A stretch of 64,000 nucleotides of DNA from positions 7,406,501-7,470,500 of the forward strand of contig NZ_CP074380.1 of NCBI RefSeq assembly GCF_022695595.1, given 5' to 3'. Each line of letters starts with the position of its first letter. Position 1 is the stretch's first letter. The notes beneath the pieces were generated by a model. The model was given only the letters and a program-made list of their open reading frames with translations. It did not search any database and was not told where the DNA came from. This document shows, one piece after another, positions 26,569 to 37,718 of the stretch. The stretch is from Streptomyces sp. MST-110588. Its GTDB lineage: Bacteria; Actinomycetota; Actinomycetes; Streptomycetales; Streptomycetaceae. The position numbers and the translations under genes are program-made.

Positions 26569-27703
26569 ACAAGGAGTCCTCTCCCTTGACGGGCGTGGTG
26601 GGCGTGGCGGCGGTACGGGCGGGCCGCGGCGCGGCGGCGGAGCGCCGGGCGAGCGCGGTGGTGAAGCGGCGCATGACGAAGGCGACGCCCTCCGGCGTGA
26701 CCGTGCGCAGGTTCGGCCCGAAGAACACCGACTTGAAGGGGATGCCGGTGACGATCTCGTACGCGGGGAAATAGTCGATGTGGTCGTGCTCCTGGGCCAG
26801 TTGCCCGGCCACCGCGCGCAGTACGGACTTGGTGTAGGTGTTGGCCGTCAGCGCGTGGTCGCCGGTGGCGGTGGCCGTCAGCGGCTGCGGCGAGACGGTC
26901 AGGATCACCCGCAGCCCGGGGTTGGCGGTCCGCGCCAGCGCGATGGCCTGCGACAGGTCCTCGTACGCCGCCCCGAAGGTGAAGTTGCGCAGGACGTGCC
27001 GCCGGGCGTCGAAGGTGCCGCGTACGGTGCCGGGGCAGGCCGGGTAGACGTGCTGCGCTCCGTCCCGGTCCTGCCATGCCTCGGTCAGGCCCATGGTGAA
27101 GACCAGGCAGCCCGCCTCGGCGACGGCGGAGCGGATCGCGGCCAGGGTCGTGTGGCGCGCGGCCAGCATCTCCTCGGCCGAGCCGTACCCCTCCGGCTCG
27201 ATGGCCGGGCGGAAGGGGTCGAAGTGGCGGCCGTCCTCGTACCAGGACTCCTCGGGCGGGACGCTGTGGCCCAGGGCCCAGGACAGCCACTGCCGCAGGA
27301 CGGCGGGGGTGTAGATGTTGCCGGTACGGAAGGAGAACTCGCCGTAGTGCCGGGCCCGGCGCTCCTCCTCGGTCAGCCCCGGCGGAGCCGGCTCGGCGTC
27401 CCGCCAGTTCATGCCCGCTTCCAGAAGGGTGGTGCCGATGCGGGCCGCGAAGCACGACCCGGCGGTCAGGACCGGGTCGTCCTGCCCGATGGCGAACTTG
27501 GGCGTCCACAGGTCGTCGATGGTCTGCTCCAGCTCCGCCACGGCGGAGCGCCAGAAGGCGCGGGGCGGCATCGACTCGTAAGGATTCTTGGGGGAGTCGG
27601 TGTCCGTGCCCGCCGGGCCGTGGACCGGGCCGTGGGTGGTCCCGTGCGTCGTGTCGCGGGCCGGGCCGGGCGGGCGTGCGGGGGTGTCCTGGGCGGTGTC
27701 CAA
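26531..27703 (-). CDS. GSCFA-family protein
   Basis: The family-naming motif is present as VLTAGSCFAARIGTTLLEAG after the conserved NPYESMPPRAFWRSAVAELE opening. Later conserved blocks are HYGEFSFRTGNIYTPAVLRQ, FTMGLTEAWQDRDG, RVILTVSPQPLTAT and the C-terminal IDYFPAYEIVTG. GSCFA proteins are SGNH-like and are thought to be acyl hydrolases or transferases, often in polysaccharide or natural-product loci. The start is uncertain: a TTG at 27703 with AAGGAAG eight bases upstream gives 390 residues, a GTG at 27799 has no ribosome site, and an ATG at MPPRAFW would remove conserved residues. Its tail overlaps the SGNH gene start. Confidence 0.75.
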   Translation of the reverse strand: MDTAQDTPARPPGPARDTTHGTTHGPVHGPAGTDTDSPKNPYESMPPRAFWRSAVAELEQTIDDLWTPKFAIGQDDPVLTAGSCFAARIGTTLLEAGMNWRDAEPAPPGLTEEERRARHYGEFSFRTGNIYTPAVLRQWLSWALGHSVPPEESWYEDGRHFDPFRPAIEPEGYGSAEEMLAARHTTLAAIRSAVAEAGCLVFTMGLTEAWQDRDGAQHVYPACPGTVRGTFDARRHVLRNFTFGAAYEDLSQAIALARTANPGLRVILTVSPQPLTATATGDHALTANTYTKSVLRAVAGQLAQEHDHIDYFPAYEIVTGIPFKSVFFGPNLRTVTPEGVAFVMRRFTTALARRSAAAPRPARTAATPTTPVKGEDSLCEDAILDYYNAG

Positions 27704-27825
27704 GTCGATGTCTTCCTTGTCGGGGGAGGCGGGCGGACGGGCGGGCGTCGGCGGGGGAGAGGGGAAGGCGGCGGGCCGGTGAGGGGCGTCGGCGGGCACC
27801 GGAGGGGCCGGTGTCCCGTGGCGGC

Positions 27826-30800
27826 TCACGTGGCGTTGACGACGTCGGCGATCACCTGTACCTGCGGCATGCGGACGATGTCGTAGTGCGTGGTGCCGAG
27901 CCGGTGACAGGCCGTGGGCTCGGGCAGATACCCCTGCCACAGCCGCCGTTGAGCCTTTGGCGAGCCCAGTGACGGCAGGCCGTCCACCGGCCGGTCCGCC
28001 AGCCACAGGACGCTGGGGGTGGCGGTCAGCCGCGGCACCTCGTGATCGGCCATGCTGCTCAGATTGGCCCGGCAGCAGCGCACCAGCCGCTCGGCGTAGT
28101 TCCTGGCCTCCCGGCTCGCCGTCTTCCCCGCGCCGCCGCCCTGGCCCAGCTCGTGGGCGAAGACCGCCTGAAGTTCCCTCTCGTCGTACGCCCGCAGTCG
28201 CGGCCCGGCGTCCGGCGGCGGGGGATCCAGCAGGTAGAGCCCGTGTGCCGGATGGCCTGCCGCCTCGGCCTCGGCCGCCATCGCCTGTGCCACCCACGCG
28301 CCGAAGGACCAGCCGGCCAGCCACCGGCGCCACTCCTGGTGCGGGAAACGTTCCCGCAAGGCGGCGTGGTAGCGGCGGGCGCGCTCGGCCAGGGACCAGG
28401 AGGGCAGCTCGGGACGGCGCAGCGCCGGGTCGGCGATCAGACAGACGGTGAACCGCGGGTCCACAGCCGTCACCAGTGCCCGGTACGCCTGGATGTCCCC
28501 GCCGACCGGGTGGACCAGGCACAGCAGGTCCCGGCCGGTGCCTTCCTGCCACACCTCCAGGGCCACCGGGTTCTCCTCGGACGTGACGGTGGCCGGTGCG
28601 GTGGGCGCAACAGCGGCGGACGACCGCGCGTCCAGCCGCGCCAGTACGTCGGCCAGGCTGACCCGGTGGCTCAGCTCGGACAGCTCCAGGTCGACGCCGA
28701 AGGACTCCTTCACCTTGCCGAGCAGGTCGAGCATGGTGAGCGAGTCGGCGCCCTGGTCGTAGAGCGAGATGTCCGGATCGAGCGCGTCCAGCCCCAGCCA
28801 TCGGCACAGCCAGTCGGTCAGTTCCGCGACCGCCGCGTCCCGCGCACCGGGAGACACCGAACCCGTCCCGGGTACGTCTCCCGGCGCGCCCTGTGTGAGG
28901 TCCCTCGACGCGTCTTCCCGTACGGCCTTCGGGACCGGGTCGCCCGCCGACGCCGGATCGGGCACCGCAGCGGCGTAGAATCCGCGCGCCTCCTCCAACG
29001 CCGTGGTGGACACCAGCAGTTGCGGCAGTTGCAGGCGCAGCGCCCGTTCGAAGATCCGCCGGCCCTCCTTCACCGCCAGGCCGACCGTCAGGTGCGCCTG
29101 GTGGCGGGCGTCGGTGCGCAGGGCGTGCCGCGCCATACCGGCCTCGCTCCAGATGTCCCAGTCGATGCCGATGCGCAGTGTGCCCCCGGTCTCCCCGTCC
29201 TCCCCGATGTCATGGGTCCCTCCGGTGTCATCGTTCTTCCCGGGCTCCTCGGCCCGGTAGCGGGCGAAGCCGTCCAGCAGGCCGTTGGCGGCGGCGTAGT
29301 CGAACTGGCCGATGCCACCGAACAGCGCCGCCATCGAGGAGCAGTAGGCCGCGAAGGCCGGCCGGTAACGCTCGATCAGCCGCTCGACCAGCAGCGCGCC
29401 GTGCAGCTTCGCCGCCGTGGCGGGCCGCATCGCGGCGGCGTCACGCCGGGTGATCAGCGCGCCGGCCGCCACGCCCGCGGCGTGCACCACGCCGTCGATC
29501 CGGCGGGTGCGCCGCCCGAGCCGGGCGAGCACCGCCTCGGGTGCTCCCTCCTCGCTCAGATCCGCCTCGATCAGTTCGACGCGGTCCGCCCACGGCGCCA
29601 GTTCCTCCGGCAGCCGCGGCCTACGGGCCAGCAGCATCACCCGGGAGTCCGCGGAGCGGGCCAGCAGCCAGGCCGCGATGCTGCCGCCGATGCCTCCGGT
29701 GCCCCCGAGGATCAGGTACGTGCCCGCCACGGCGGGCAGCGCGGTGGGGGCCGTCGGCGCGGGGGCGGGCACCGGCAGCAGCGCTGGCTGCCACCAGTAG
29801 CCCTGCCGCAGGGCCAGCCGTCGCGGCGCGCCCGCCGCGTCGTCCGCCTGTGCCAGCAAAGCGGCCAGCGCCGGTGCCCAGTCGGCCGGGTCACGGCCCG
29901 GCAGGTCCAGCCAGCGGCCGTCGACGGCACACTCCTGCGGTGCCACCTCGCAGGCTCCGGCCAACAGGCCCAGCTCCGGCCGCTGTACGGCCCCCTCGAC
30001 GGGCTGCGCCAGGTGGGACAGCCACCACGGCCGCAGCCGCGGGGCGTGCGGCAGGCCGGTCACCGCCCGCAGCAGCGCGGCCGGGGTGTCCAGGCAGGCC
30101 CAGCGGGCGCGCGCGAGAGTCTGCGGCCCCACCGCGCCGTCGACCGCCAGCGGCAGCGCGTGCAGCCAGTCGATACCGGCCCGGCCCGCGTCGGCCAGCG
30201 CGTCGAACAGCTCCCGCAGCGAGCCGGTGTCGGCCGGGTCGACCTCGTAGCAATCCTCCGCGAGCCGGGCGAAGGCACCGGCCGCGCCGACCCGTACGAC
30301 CCGCTCGTAAGCCGCCTCGAAGGGGCGCAGGACTTCGGGGGCAACGGCTCGGCCGTCATGATCACCAGCACTCCCGGGGCTCGGGAGGTGGCGGCCGGCG
30401 CGGCGCGGTGCAGCCGTACCCAGTGCGGCTGGTGCAGCCAGCCGTCCTCCGGCAGCCGCCGCGGCAGCTCCCGGGTGCCTGGCCCGGTGTCCTGCCCATG
30501 CCGGATGCCTGCCGGAGCCGCGATGCCTGTCGGGGCCGCGATGCCTGCCGGAGCCGCGATGCTCGTCGGGGCCGTGACCTGCGAAGGGGCGGGACGCGGG
30601 AAGTCGTGGTCGGTCAGTGCGAACGCCGGTGGCGGGAAGTCCCACGGCGCCTGCGCCGGCCCGGCCGGCCACCGGATGTCCCGGCCGGCCGCCCAGGCGG
30701 CGGCCAGTTCCCCGGCCGGGTGGTCCTCGGCGCGCCAGGACCCGCCGCTGCCCGACGGGACCCCCTCGCCCGGTGCCAGCTCGGCCCCGCCCGGTGCCAC

Positions 30801-33800
30801 CTCGGTCCGCCCGGGCGTCACTTCCGCGCCGGACACCGTACGCAGCCAGGCCACCGCGGCGGCCGGACCGGCGCAGACCGCCGCCGCCCGCCACCGGTAC
30901 GCGCTCCGGCCGGCCTGCACGTGGCGCAGCACGTCCCCGTACGCCTCGGGCCGGGCCTGAAGGTAGTCGGCGATACGGGCGGCGTCGGCCCGCAGCCCCG
31001 CCTCGCTGCTGCTGGAGAGCGTCAGGACGGGTACGGGGGCGGGTCTGGACACAGCCCCCGAGCGGGGCGCCGTCTCCTCGTACGCCTCAAGGACCAGGTG
31101 CGCGTTGGTGCCGCCGATGCCGAAGCTGCTCACCGCCGCCACCCGTGGCCGGCCGTCCGGCCAGGGCAGCGCCCGCGTCGGTATGGAGAACGGCACCAGG
31201 TCCGGTCCGATCCGCGGGTTGGCACGGCGGAAGCCGGCATTGGGCGGGATCAGACCGTGGTGGACCGCCAGCGTGGCCCGGATCAGACCGACCACGCCCG
31301 CGGCGGCGCCCAGGTGGCCGATCTGGCTCTTCACCGAGGTCAGCGCACAACCGCCGGGCTCCGTCAGGCCGAACGCCTGGCGCAGCGCGCCGACCTCGAC
31401 CGGGTCACCGAGCTCGGTGCCGGTGCCGTGCGCCTCGACGTACCCCAGGTCGGCGGCGGTGCGGCCACTGCGGCGCAGCGCCGTACGGATCACCTCGCGC
31501 TGGCCGGCCAGGGAGGGCGCGCTGTAACTCATCTTGCCCGAGCCGTCGTTGTTGAGGGCCGAGCCGGTGATCACCGCGTACACGGTGTCGCCGTCCCGCC
31601 GTGCCAGCCGCAGCGGCTTGAGTACGACCACGCCGACGCCGCTGGCACCGATGGTGCCGCTGGAGTCGTCGCTGAACGGGCGGCAGTGGCCGTCCTTGGA
31701 GAAGATGTGTCCCGGCCGGTAGCGGTAGCCGCCGGTCAGCAGGGTGTCGACCAGTACGCCGCCGGCCAGCATCACCTCCGCGTCGCCCTGGCGCAGCATC
31801 CCGGCGGCCACGTGCACGGCCACCAGGGAACTCGCGCAGGCCGCCTGCACGGTGAAGGCCGGTCCCGACAGGTTCAGGTGGTAGGCCACCTTGGTGGCCA
31901 GGAAGTCCTTCTCGTGGTGGATGGCCATCTGGAAGCCGTCCGGCAGCAGTGCCGGGTCGGCCTCACGGAGCATGGACTGGAAATAGGTGTTCTCGCCGCA
32001 GCCGGCGACCAGTCCGATGCGCCGTCCCGCCGGGTCTGCGATTCCGGCATGGGCCAGCGCCTGTACGGAAGTCATCAACAGGTGGCGCTGCTGCGGGTCC
32101 ATCAGCCGTGCCTCCTGGCGGCTGATGCCGAAGTGCGCCGGGTCGAAGGCGAGCAGCCCCGACATCTGGCTGCGGGCGCCCACCAGGCCGTTCTCGGCGT
32201 CGAAGTGCTCGATGCCGCGGCCCGCGGACTTCACCATCTCCCAGAAGGCGGCGAGGTCGTCGGCGCCGGGCAGCCGTACCGCCATGCCGACGACGGCGAT
32301 CGGCTCGTCCGCCGCATCGGCCGCATCGGTTGTCTCTGCCGTACCGGTTGCCTCTGGCGCGTCGGCCGGGCGGGTGTCCTGCCGCACCCTCCCGGGCCGC
32401 CCGTCCTGTCCGTGCCGACCGTCCAGGAAGCCGGCCAGCCGTCGCACGGTGACGTGCTCGAACAGGTCCGGGATGGAGAACCGCAGGTCCGGCTCGGCCG
32501 TACAGCGCAGATGGAAGCGCATCAGGTCCAGGCTGGTGGCACCGGCGTCGAAGAAGCGCTGTTCGGGTCCGACGGGTATGCCGACCACCGTCTCGAACAA
32601 CTCGGTGAGACGGGCCTCGCGTGCCGTCAGGGCCGGTGCGGCGGCCGGGCGCGGACGCAGCTCCGTACCCGGCGCGGTCAGTGCCCGGCGGCGGTCCAGC
32701 TTGCCGCTGGGCGTCAGCGGCAGCGCGTCGAGCCGGCGGTAGCGGTCGATCCGTACGTAGGGCGGCAGCAGCGGTGCGAGGTGACGCGTCAGGTCCTCCA
32801 CCGTCGGCGTCGGGTCCCCCGCCGTCGGCGTCAGGTCCTTTGCGACCGGTCCGGGGGCCTCCGCGGTCGGCTCCGGGTCCGCCGGCGCCGTACGGAACTG
32901 GAGACAGGCGGCCAGCCGCTCGCCGTCCCGTACCACCACCGCGTTGCGGACCTCCGGGTGCCGCAGCAGCGCCGCCTCGACCTGTCCCAGCTCCAGCCGG
33001 TGACCGCTCAGCTTGATCTGCTGGTCCTCGCGGCCCAGATAGTGCAGCAGCCTCTCCCGGTCGAACCGGGCCCGGTCGCCGCTGCGGTAGAAGACGCCGA
33101 GGCCGGGCAGTTCGACGAAGCGGGAGCGGTTGAGTCCGGTGTCGCCCAGGTAGCAGGGCCAGGCCATCACTCCGCCGATCAGCAGATGTCCGGGGCAGCC
33201 CGGCGGGACCGGCTCGTCGGCCTCGTCCACCACCCGCAGCCAGGCGCCCGCGACCGGCCTGCCGATGGCCGGCCGGGCCGGCCAGTGTGCCGGGTCGCCG
33301 TCCAGGCACAGGCTGCTGACCACATGGGTCTCGGTCGGACCGTAGTGGTTGAACAGGCGCGCGCCGGCCAGCCCGGCGAACCAGCGGCGGATGGCGTCGG
33401 TGCACAGCAGTTGCTCGCCCGCGGTGACCACCTCGCGCAGCCGCGAGGGGTAGCGGCCCAGCCGGACCCCGTGCTCGGCCAGGAGTTGCAGCGCCACGTA
33501 CGGGAGGTGCAGCCGCTCGATGCCCGCCGTTTCGAGCTGCTCCAGCAGCGCCGGGACGTCCTGCCGCCAGGCCGGCCGTACGAGGTGGAGGCAGCCGCCG
33601 CCGCACAGCGTGCCGAAGATCTCCTGGAAGGAGACGTCGAAGGACAGCATGGAGAACTGCTGGGTGACGGCGCCGCCCGCCGGGCCGTCCGCGTCGTTCT
33701 GCCACTGCAGCAGGTTGCACAGGGTGCGGTCGGGGACCTGCACGCCCTTGGGTGTGCCGGTGGAGCCGGAGGTGAACAGCGTGTAGAGGGGCCGCCGCCC

Positions 33801-36800
33801 GTCCGACGCGGTGGTGTCGTACGGCACCTCACCGGGCGCGTCCTCGTACGGTGGCGGGTCCGGTACGGCGGTGACGTCCTTCAGTGTGACCGGGTGCCGG
33901 GGCAGGCCGCTCGGGGCGATCGCGTCGAGTGCCGCGGCGCCGTCCGGCGGCATCAGCACACAGAGCGGTTCCACCTGCTCCAGGATCTGCCGCAGCAGCG
34001 CGGGCGGGTAGGACGGGTCGAGCGGCACGATGGTGATGCCCAGCCTGGCCAGCGCCAGCAGCGAGACCACGTGCTCGACGGAGGGCTCGAAGTGGAGCGC
34101 GACACTGCGCGGCCCAGAGGTGGTACGGGAGCCGGTACGGGAGTTCGCAGGGGAGTCCGCGCGCGAGCTCGTACGGGAGTCCGTGCCCGAAGCCGTACGT
34201 TCCTCCTGCGGCGCGAGCGGATGGCGCTCGCGCAGTTCGGCGGCGAGCGCGGCGGCGTGCGCGTCGAGTTCGGCGTAGCTCAGACGGCGGCCGTCGGGAG
34301 CCACCAGCGCCGGGGCGCCGGGGGTCAGCCGGACCTGGCGGGCGAATCCCTCGGCCACGGTGGTGAAGGCCGGGCGCACCGGAGCGCCCCGCCCGGCCTC
34401 GGGCAGACCGCGCCGGTAGGGGGCCGCCAGCTCGGCCAGGGTGATCGCACCGCCCTCGGCGAGGCTGTCCAGCCCCCGCCGGAACAGGTCGGCCATCGCC
34501 TCCACCTCGGCACCGTCGAAGTACCCGTCGGCGTACTCCCACAGGCAGTCCACACCGTCCCCGTGCTCGACCACGGACAGCGTCAGCGGGCACTTGGCGT
34601 CGGCCGGTACGGTCCACCGCGGCCGGGCAGCACAGCCCGGCAGCGCCAGCGCGCCGAAATCGGTGTTCTCCAGGACGAACATGAAGTCGAACGGCGGGTC
34701 GTCGGTACGGGACTCCTGACCGGCGTCGGCCAGCACATCGGCCAGCGCCACGTCCTGCCGGTCCAGCACCGCCTGGACGGCGGCGCCCTGCCGCAGCAGT
34801 TGCGCCCGCAGCTCCTCGCGCGGCGCCAGGTCCAGCGGCAGCAGCACGGTGTTGGCGAACATACCGACACTGGACTCGAACTCCTGCACGGGGCGGTTGG
34901 CCACCGGGCCCGCGATCCGCGGCAGGGTGCGCCCGGTCACGCCGTACAGACTCCACGCGAACACGCCCAGCAGCACCTGGAAGCGGGTGAGCCCCAGTTC
35001 GGCGCCCAGCTTGTCGAGCGCGGCGCGACGGCCCGGGTCGAGCCAGGCGTGCAGCAGCCGGCCGGCCTGGCTGCCGCTCCCGGGGCGCACCGGCTCCAGC
35101 GGCGCCGCCGCCTTCGGCAGACCGCTGTAGTGGTCGCGCAGCGCGGCGCGCTGGGAGCGGTAGGCGTCCCGGCCGAACCACTCGGTCTGCCAGGCGGCGT
35201 AGTCCAGGGGGGTGGGGACGGCGGCCGTCTCCTCGGGAGCCCGGCTTTCCTCCCCGTCGAGCGCGGACGCGTAGCCGGCCGACAGTTCACGGAACAGGAC
35301 GTTGAGCGACCAGCCGTCGACGGCGATGTGGTGCAGGCGCAGCAGCAGTACCCCGCCGCCCTCGCGCGGCAGCCAGCACGCCTCGAACAGGCGCGGCTCG
35401 GCCAGGTCGAAGGGGGCGGCGAAGAGGCGGTCGGCGAAGGCGCGCCAGTCCGCCTCCTGGGCCTCCGGGAGCTCTGGAGCCTCCGGGGGCCTACCGGTGT
35501 CGCGTCGGCGCTTCGGATCCATGTCGGTGCCGATGCCGGCGTCGGCGTCGGCCTTCCGGTGTCCCCGGTCCGTACCGGCGCCGGGCTCCAGCCATGGGTC
35601 GTACGGCTCGCCCACCACCTGCCGCAGGCCCTCGGGCGTGGCCCGGAAGGCGGTCCGCAGCGCCGGGTGACGGGCCACCAGCCGCCGCAGCGCCTGCCGC
35701 AGCGCGGCGGCGTCGACCGTGCCGTCCAGCCGGAAGGACAGCCCCACGTGGTACGCGGTGGAGCGCGGGTCCCGCTGCTGGAGGAGCCACAGCCGCTGCT
35801 GTTCGGAGGTGGCCGGCGCGGAGCGGGCCCCGGTCGGGGCGGCCGGCACCGGGTAGGGCGAGTCCGGCGCGGACCTGCCCTCGGCGATCGCGGCGGCCAG
35901 TTGGGCGAAGTCGCCTCGCAGGACCCGCGCCTGCGGCAGCTCGCAGCCCCAGCGCCGGCGCACCTCGAAACGCAGCCGCAGGGCCTTGAGCGAGTCGCCG
36001 CCGCAGGAGATCCAGCGGTCGTCCGGCCGCAGACCCGGTACGCCCAGCACCTCGCCCGCCAGGTCCAGCACCTCGCGCTCCCAGGCGGTGGCGGCCGACT
36101 CCCCGGCCCGCTCCCGCCGCCAGGGCCGGTCCGCACGCTCCAGCAGCGCCGCCCGGTCGACCTTGCCGTTGGCGGTGAGCGGCAGTTCCTCCACCAGGTA
36201 GACGTGGTGCGGCCTCATGTACGACGGCAGGCCGGCCGCCAGGTGGCGGTCGAAGTCCTCGTACGACAGGTCCGCGGCCGGCACCACATAGGCCAGCAGC
36301 TCCTCCGCCGCGTCCGCCGCGTCCCGGCGGGTGCAGACGTAGGCCTGTCGCACCGCCGGGTGGGCGAGGATCTGCCGCTCCAGCTCGCCCGGTTCGATGC
36401 GGAATCCCCGGACCTTGACCTGCCGGTCGGCGCGTCCGACGTAGCTGATCAGTCCGGTGGCGTCCTGGCGTACGAGGTCACCGGTGCGGTAGTACCGCTC
36501 GCGCCCGCCGTCGAGCCAGGGGAGGGATACGAAGCGGCGCCCGGTCTCCTCCGGCAGATTGCGGTACCCGGCCGCCAGCCCCTCGCCGGACAGCAGGAGT
36601 TCGGCCACCTCGCCGGGCCGGGCCGGCCGCCTGCCGTCGGCCACCAGCAGTGCCCCGGTGCCCGGCAGGGCCCGCCCGATCGGGATCACGTCCCCGTCGA
36701 AGTCGCGCGGGACGGGGTGGCACAGGGCGAAAGTGGTGCACTCGGTGGGGCCGTAGACGTTGTGGAGCCGGGTGGGGGCGTCGGCGTTGTGGCGGTACCA

Positions 36801-37718
36801 GCGGCGGATCAGCCGGGCGTTGAGCTGTTCGCCGCCCACCAGGACCTGGCCGATGCCGGAGAAGCAGTCCGCCACCTTGTCGACCACCGCGTTGAACAGC
36901 GCCACCGTGATGAACAGGGTGTCCACGCGCTCCCGCCGCAGCGCCGCCGCCAGCAGGTGGGGCGTCTGCACCTCCTCGTCCCCGAAAATCACACAGCAGC
37001 CGCCGGTCAGCAGCGGCACCCAGACCTCGAAGCTCAGGGCGTCGAACGCAGGGTTGGACAGGCATGCGAAGCGGGTGGAGCGCGCCAGGTCGAGATAGCC
37101 GGGGCCGGAGCGGGCCAGACGCAGGATGCCGGCGTCGTTGACCTCGACACCCTTGGGCCGGCCGGTGGAGCCCGAGGTGAAGAAGACGAAGGAGACGGGC
37201 GGGGCGTCGTACGGGGGCAGCGGCTCGTCATCGGCGGCCGGACCGGTGGCTTCGCAGGTCGCGGGCTCTTCGAGCAGGGACGCCACCGACAGGGGCCGTA
37301 CGGTGCCGGGAAGGCCGTCGGGCGCGTCGGCCGGCGCCGCCCCGCCGTGGATCAGCGTCGTACTGCCCGAGTCCGTCAGGATGTGCCGGCGCCGCTCGGG
37401 CGGGCTCTGGCCGTCCAGCGGGACGACCACCGCGCCCAGCCGCAGGATGCCGAGCATGGCGCAGACCAGTTGCCAGGAACGCGGCAGGCAGACCGCCACC
37501 GCCTGGCCGGGCCGTACGCCGTGCCGGCGCAGGGCGCGGGCGACGGCGGCACCGGCGGCGTCCAGGGCGGCGTAGTCCAGGCTGTGGTCGCCGTCCACGA
37601 CCGCGACGGCGTCCGGGGTACGGCGGGCCTGCTCCTGCACCCGACGGGCCAGGCCGGTGGCCGACGGGCCGGCCGGGAGGTTCGGTTCGCGTGAACCGTG
37701 CGTTCCGCTGTGCATCAT
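27826..37718 (-). CDS. Hybrid NRPS-PKS megasynthase A-T-C-A-T-KS-KR-ACP-TE, frameshifted
   Basis: Restored length is 3297 residues. Order: A1 (FVFFTSGSTGRPKGVEV near 178), T1 (WISCGGDSLKAL near 573), C (LLRLHHIAVDGWS near 795), A2 (YTLFTSGSTGTPKGVQV near 1315), T2 (FFDAGATSLDLM near 1722), KS (EPIAVVGMAVRLPG near 1805, active Cys in VQAACASSLV near 1961, His in VEAHGTGTE), a linker with no acyltransferase, KR (YLILGGTGGIGGSIAAWL near 2673, active site FDYAAANGLLDG), ACP (YDQGADSLTML near 2990) and TE (LAGWSFGAWVAQ near 3138). The first frame is lost at the G-run 30337-30341; one added base joins LVIMTAEPLPPEVLRPFEAA. My pocket readings are D-A-F-F-L-G-V-T-F-K for A1 (branched aliphatic, Ile/Val) and D-V-Q-H-V-A-H-V-V-K for A2 (proline-like). 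Product unit: aliphatic acyl-Pro extended by one malonate and ketoreduced. Its start overlaps the end of the upstream NRPS gene by four bases. Confidence 0.9.
30504..30575. repeat. Four tandem 18-bp units in the KS-KR linker
   Basis: Units of 18 bp beginning GATGCCTGCCGGAGCCGC are repeated four times with few changes (30504-30521, -30539, -30557, -30575). On the coding strand they give an Ala-Pro-x-Gly-Ile-Ala repeat where an acyltransferase domain would sit in a cis-AT PKS. Copy number probably varies. Confidence 0.8.

Noticed and set aside
28345-28360. GGGAAACGTTCCCG inside the megasynthase thioesterase region, similar to the LacI operators
   Set aside because: It lies within coding sequence, is not a symmetric 12-bp match (extra A) and is far from the regulated operon; chance resemblance is likely.
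29541-37694. A 2717-residue plus-strand open frame opposite the megasynthase gene
   Set aside because: It is the mirror of the GC-rich NRPS frame: rich in Arg, Gly, Pro, Gln and His, without any recognisable domain or ribosome site, while the minus strand has a full set of NRPS/PKS motifs.
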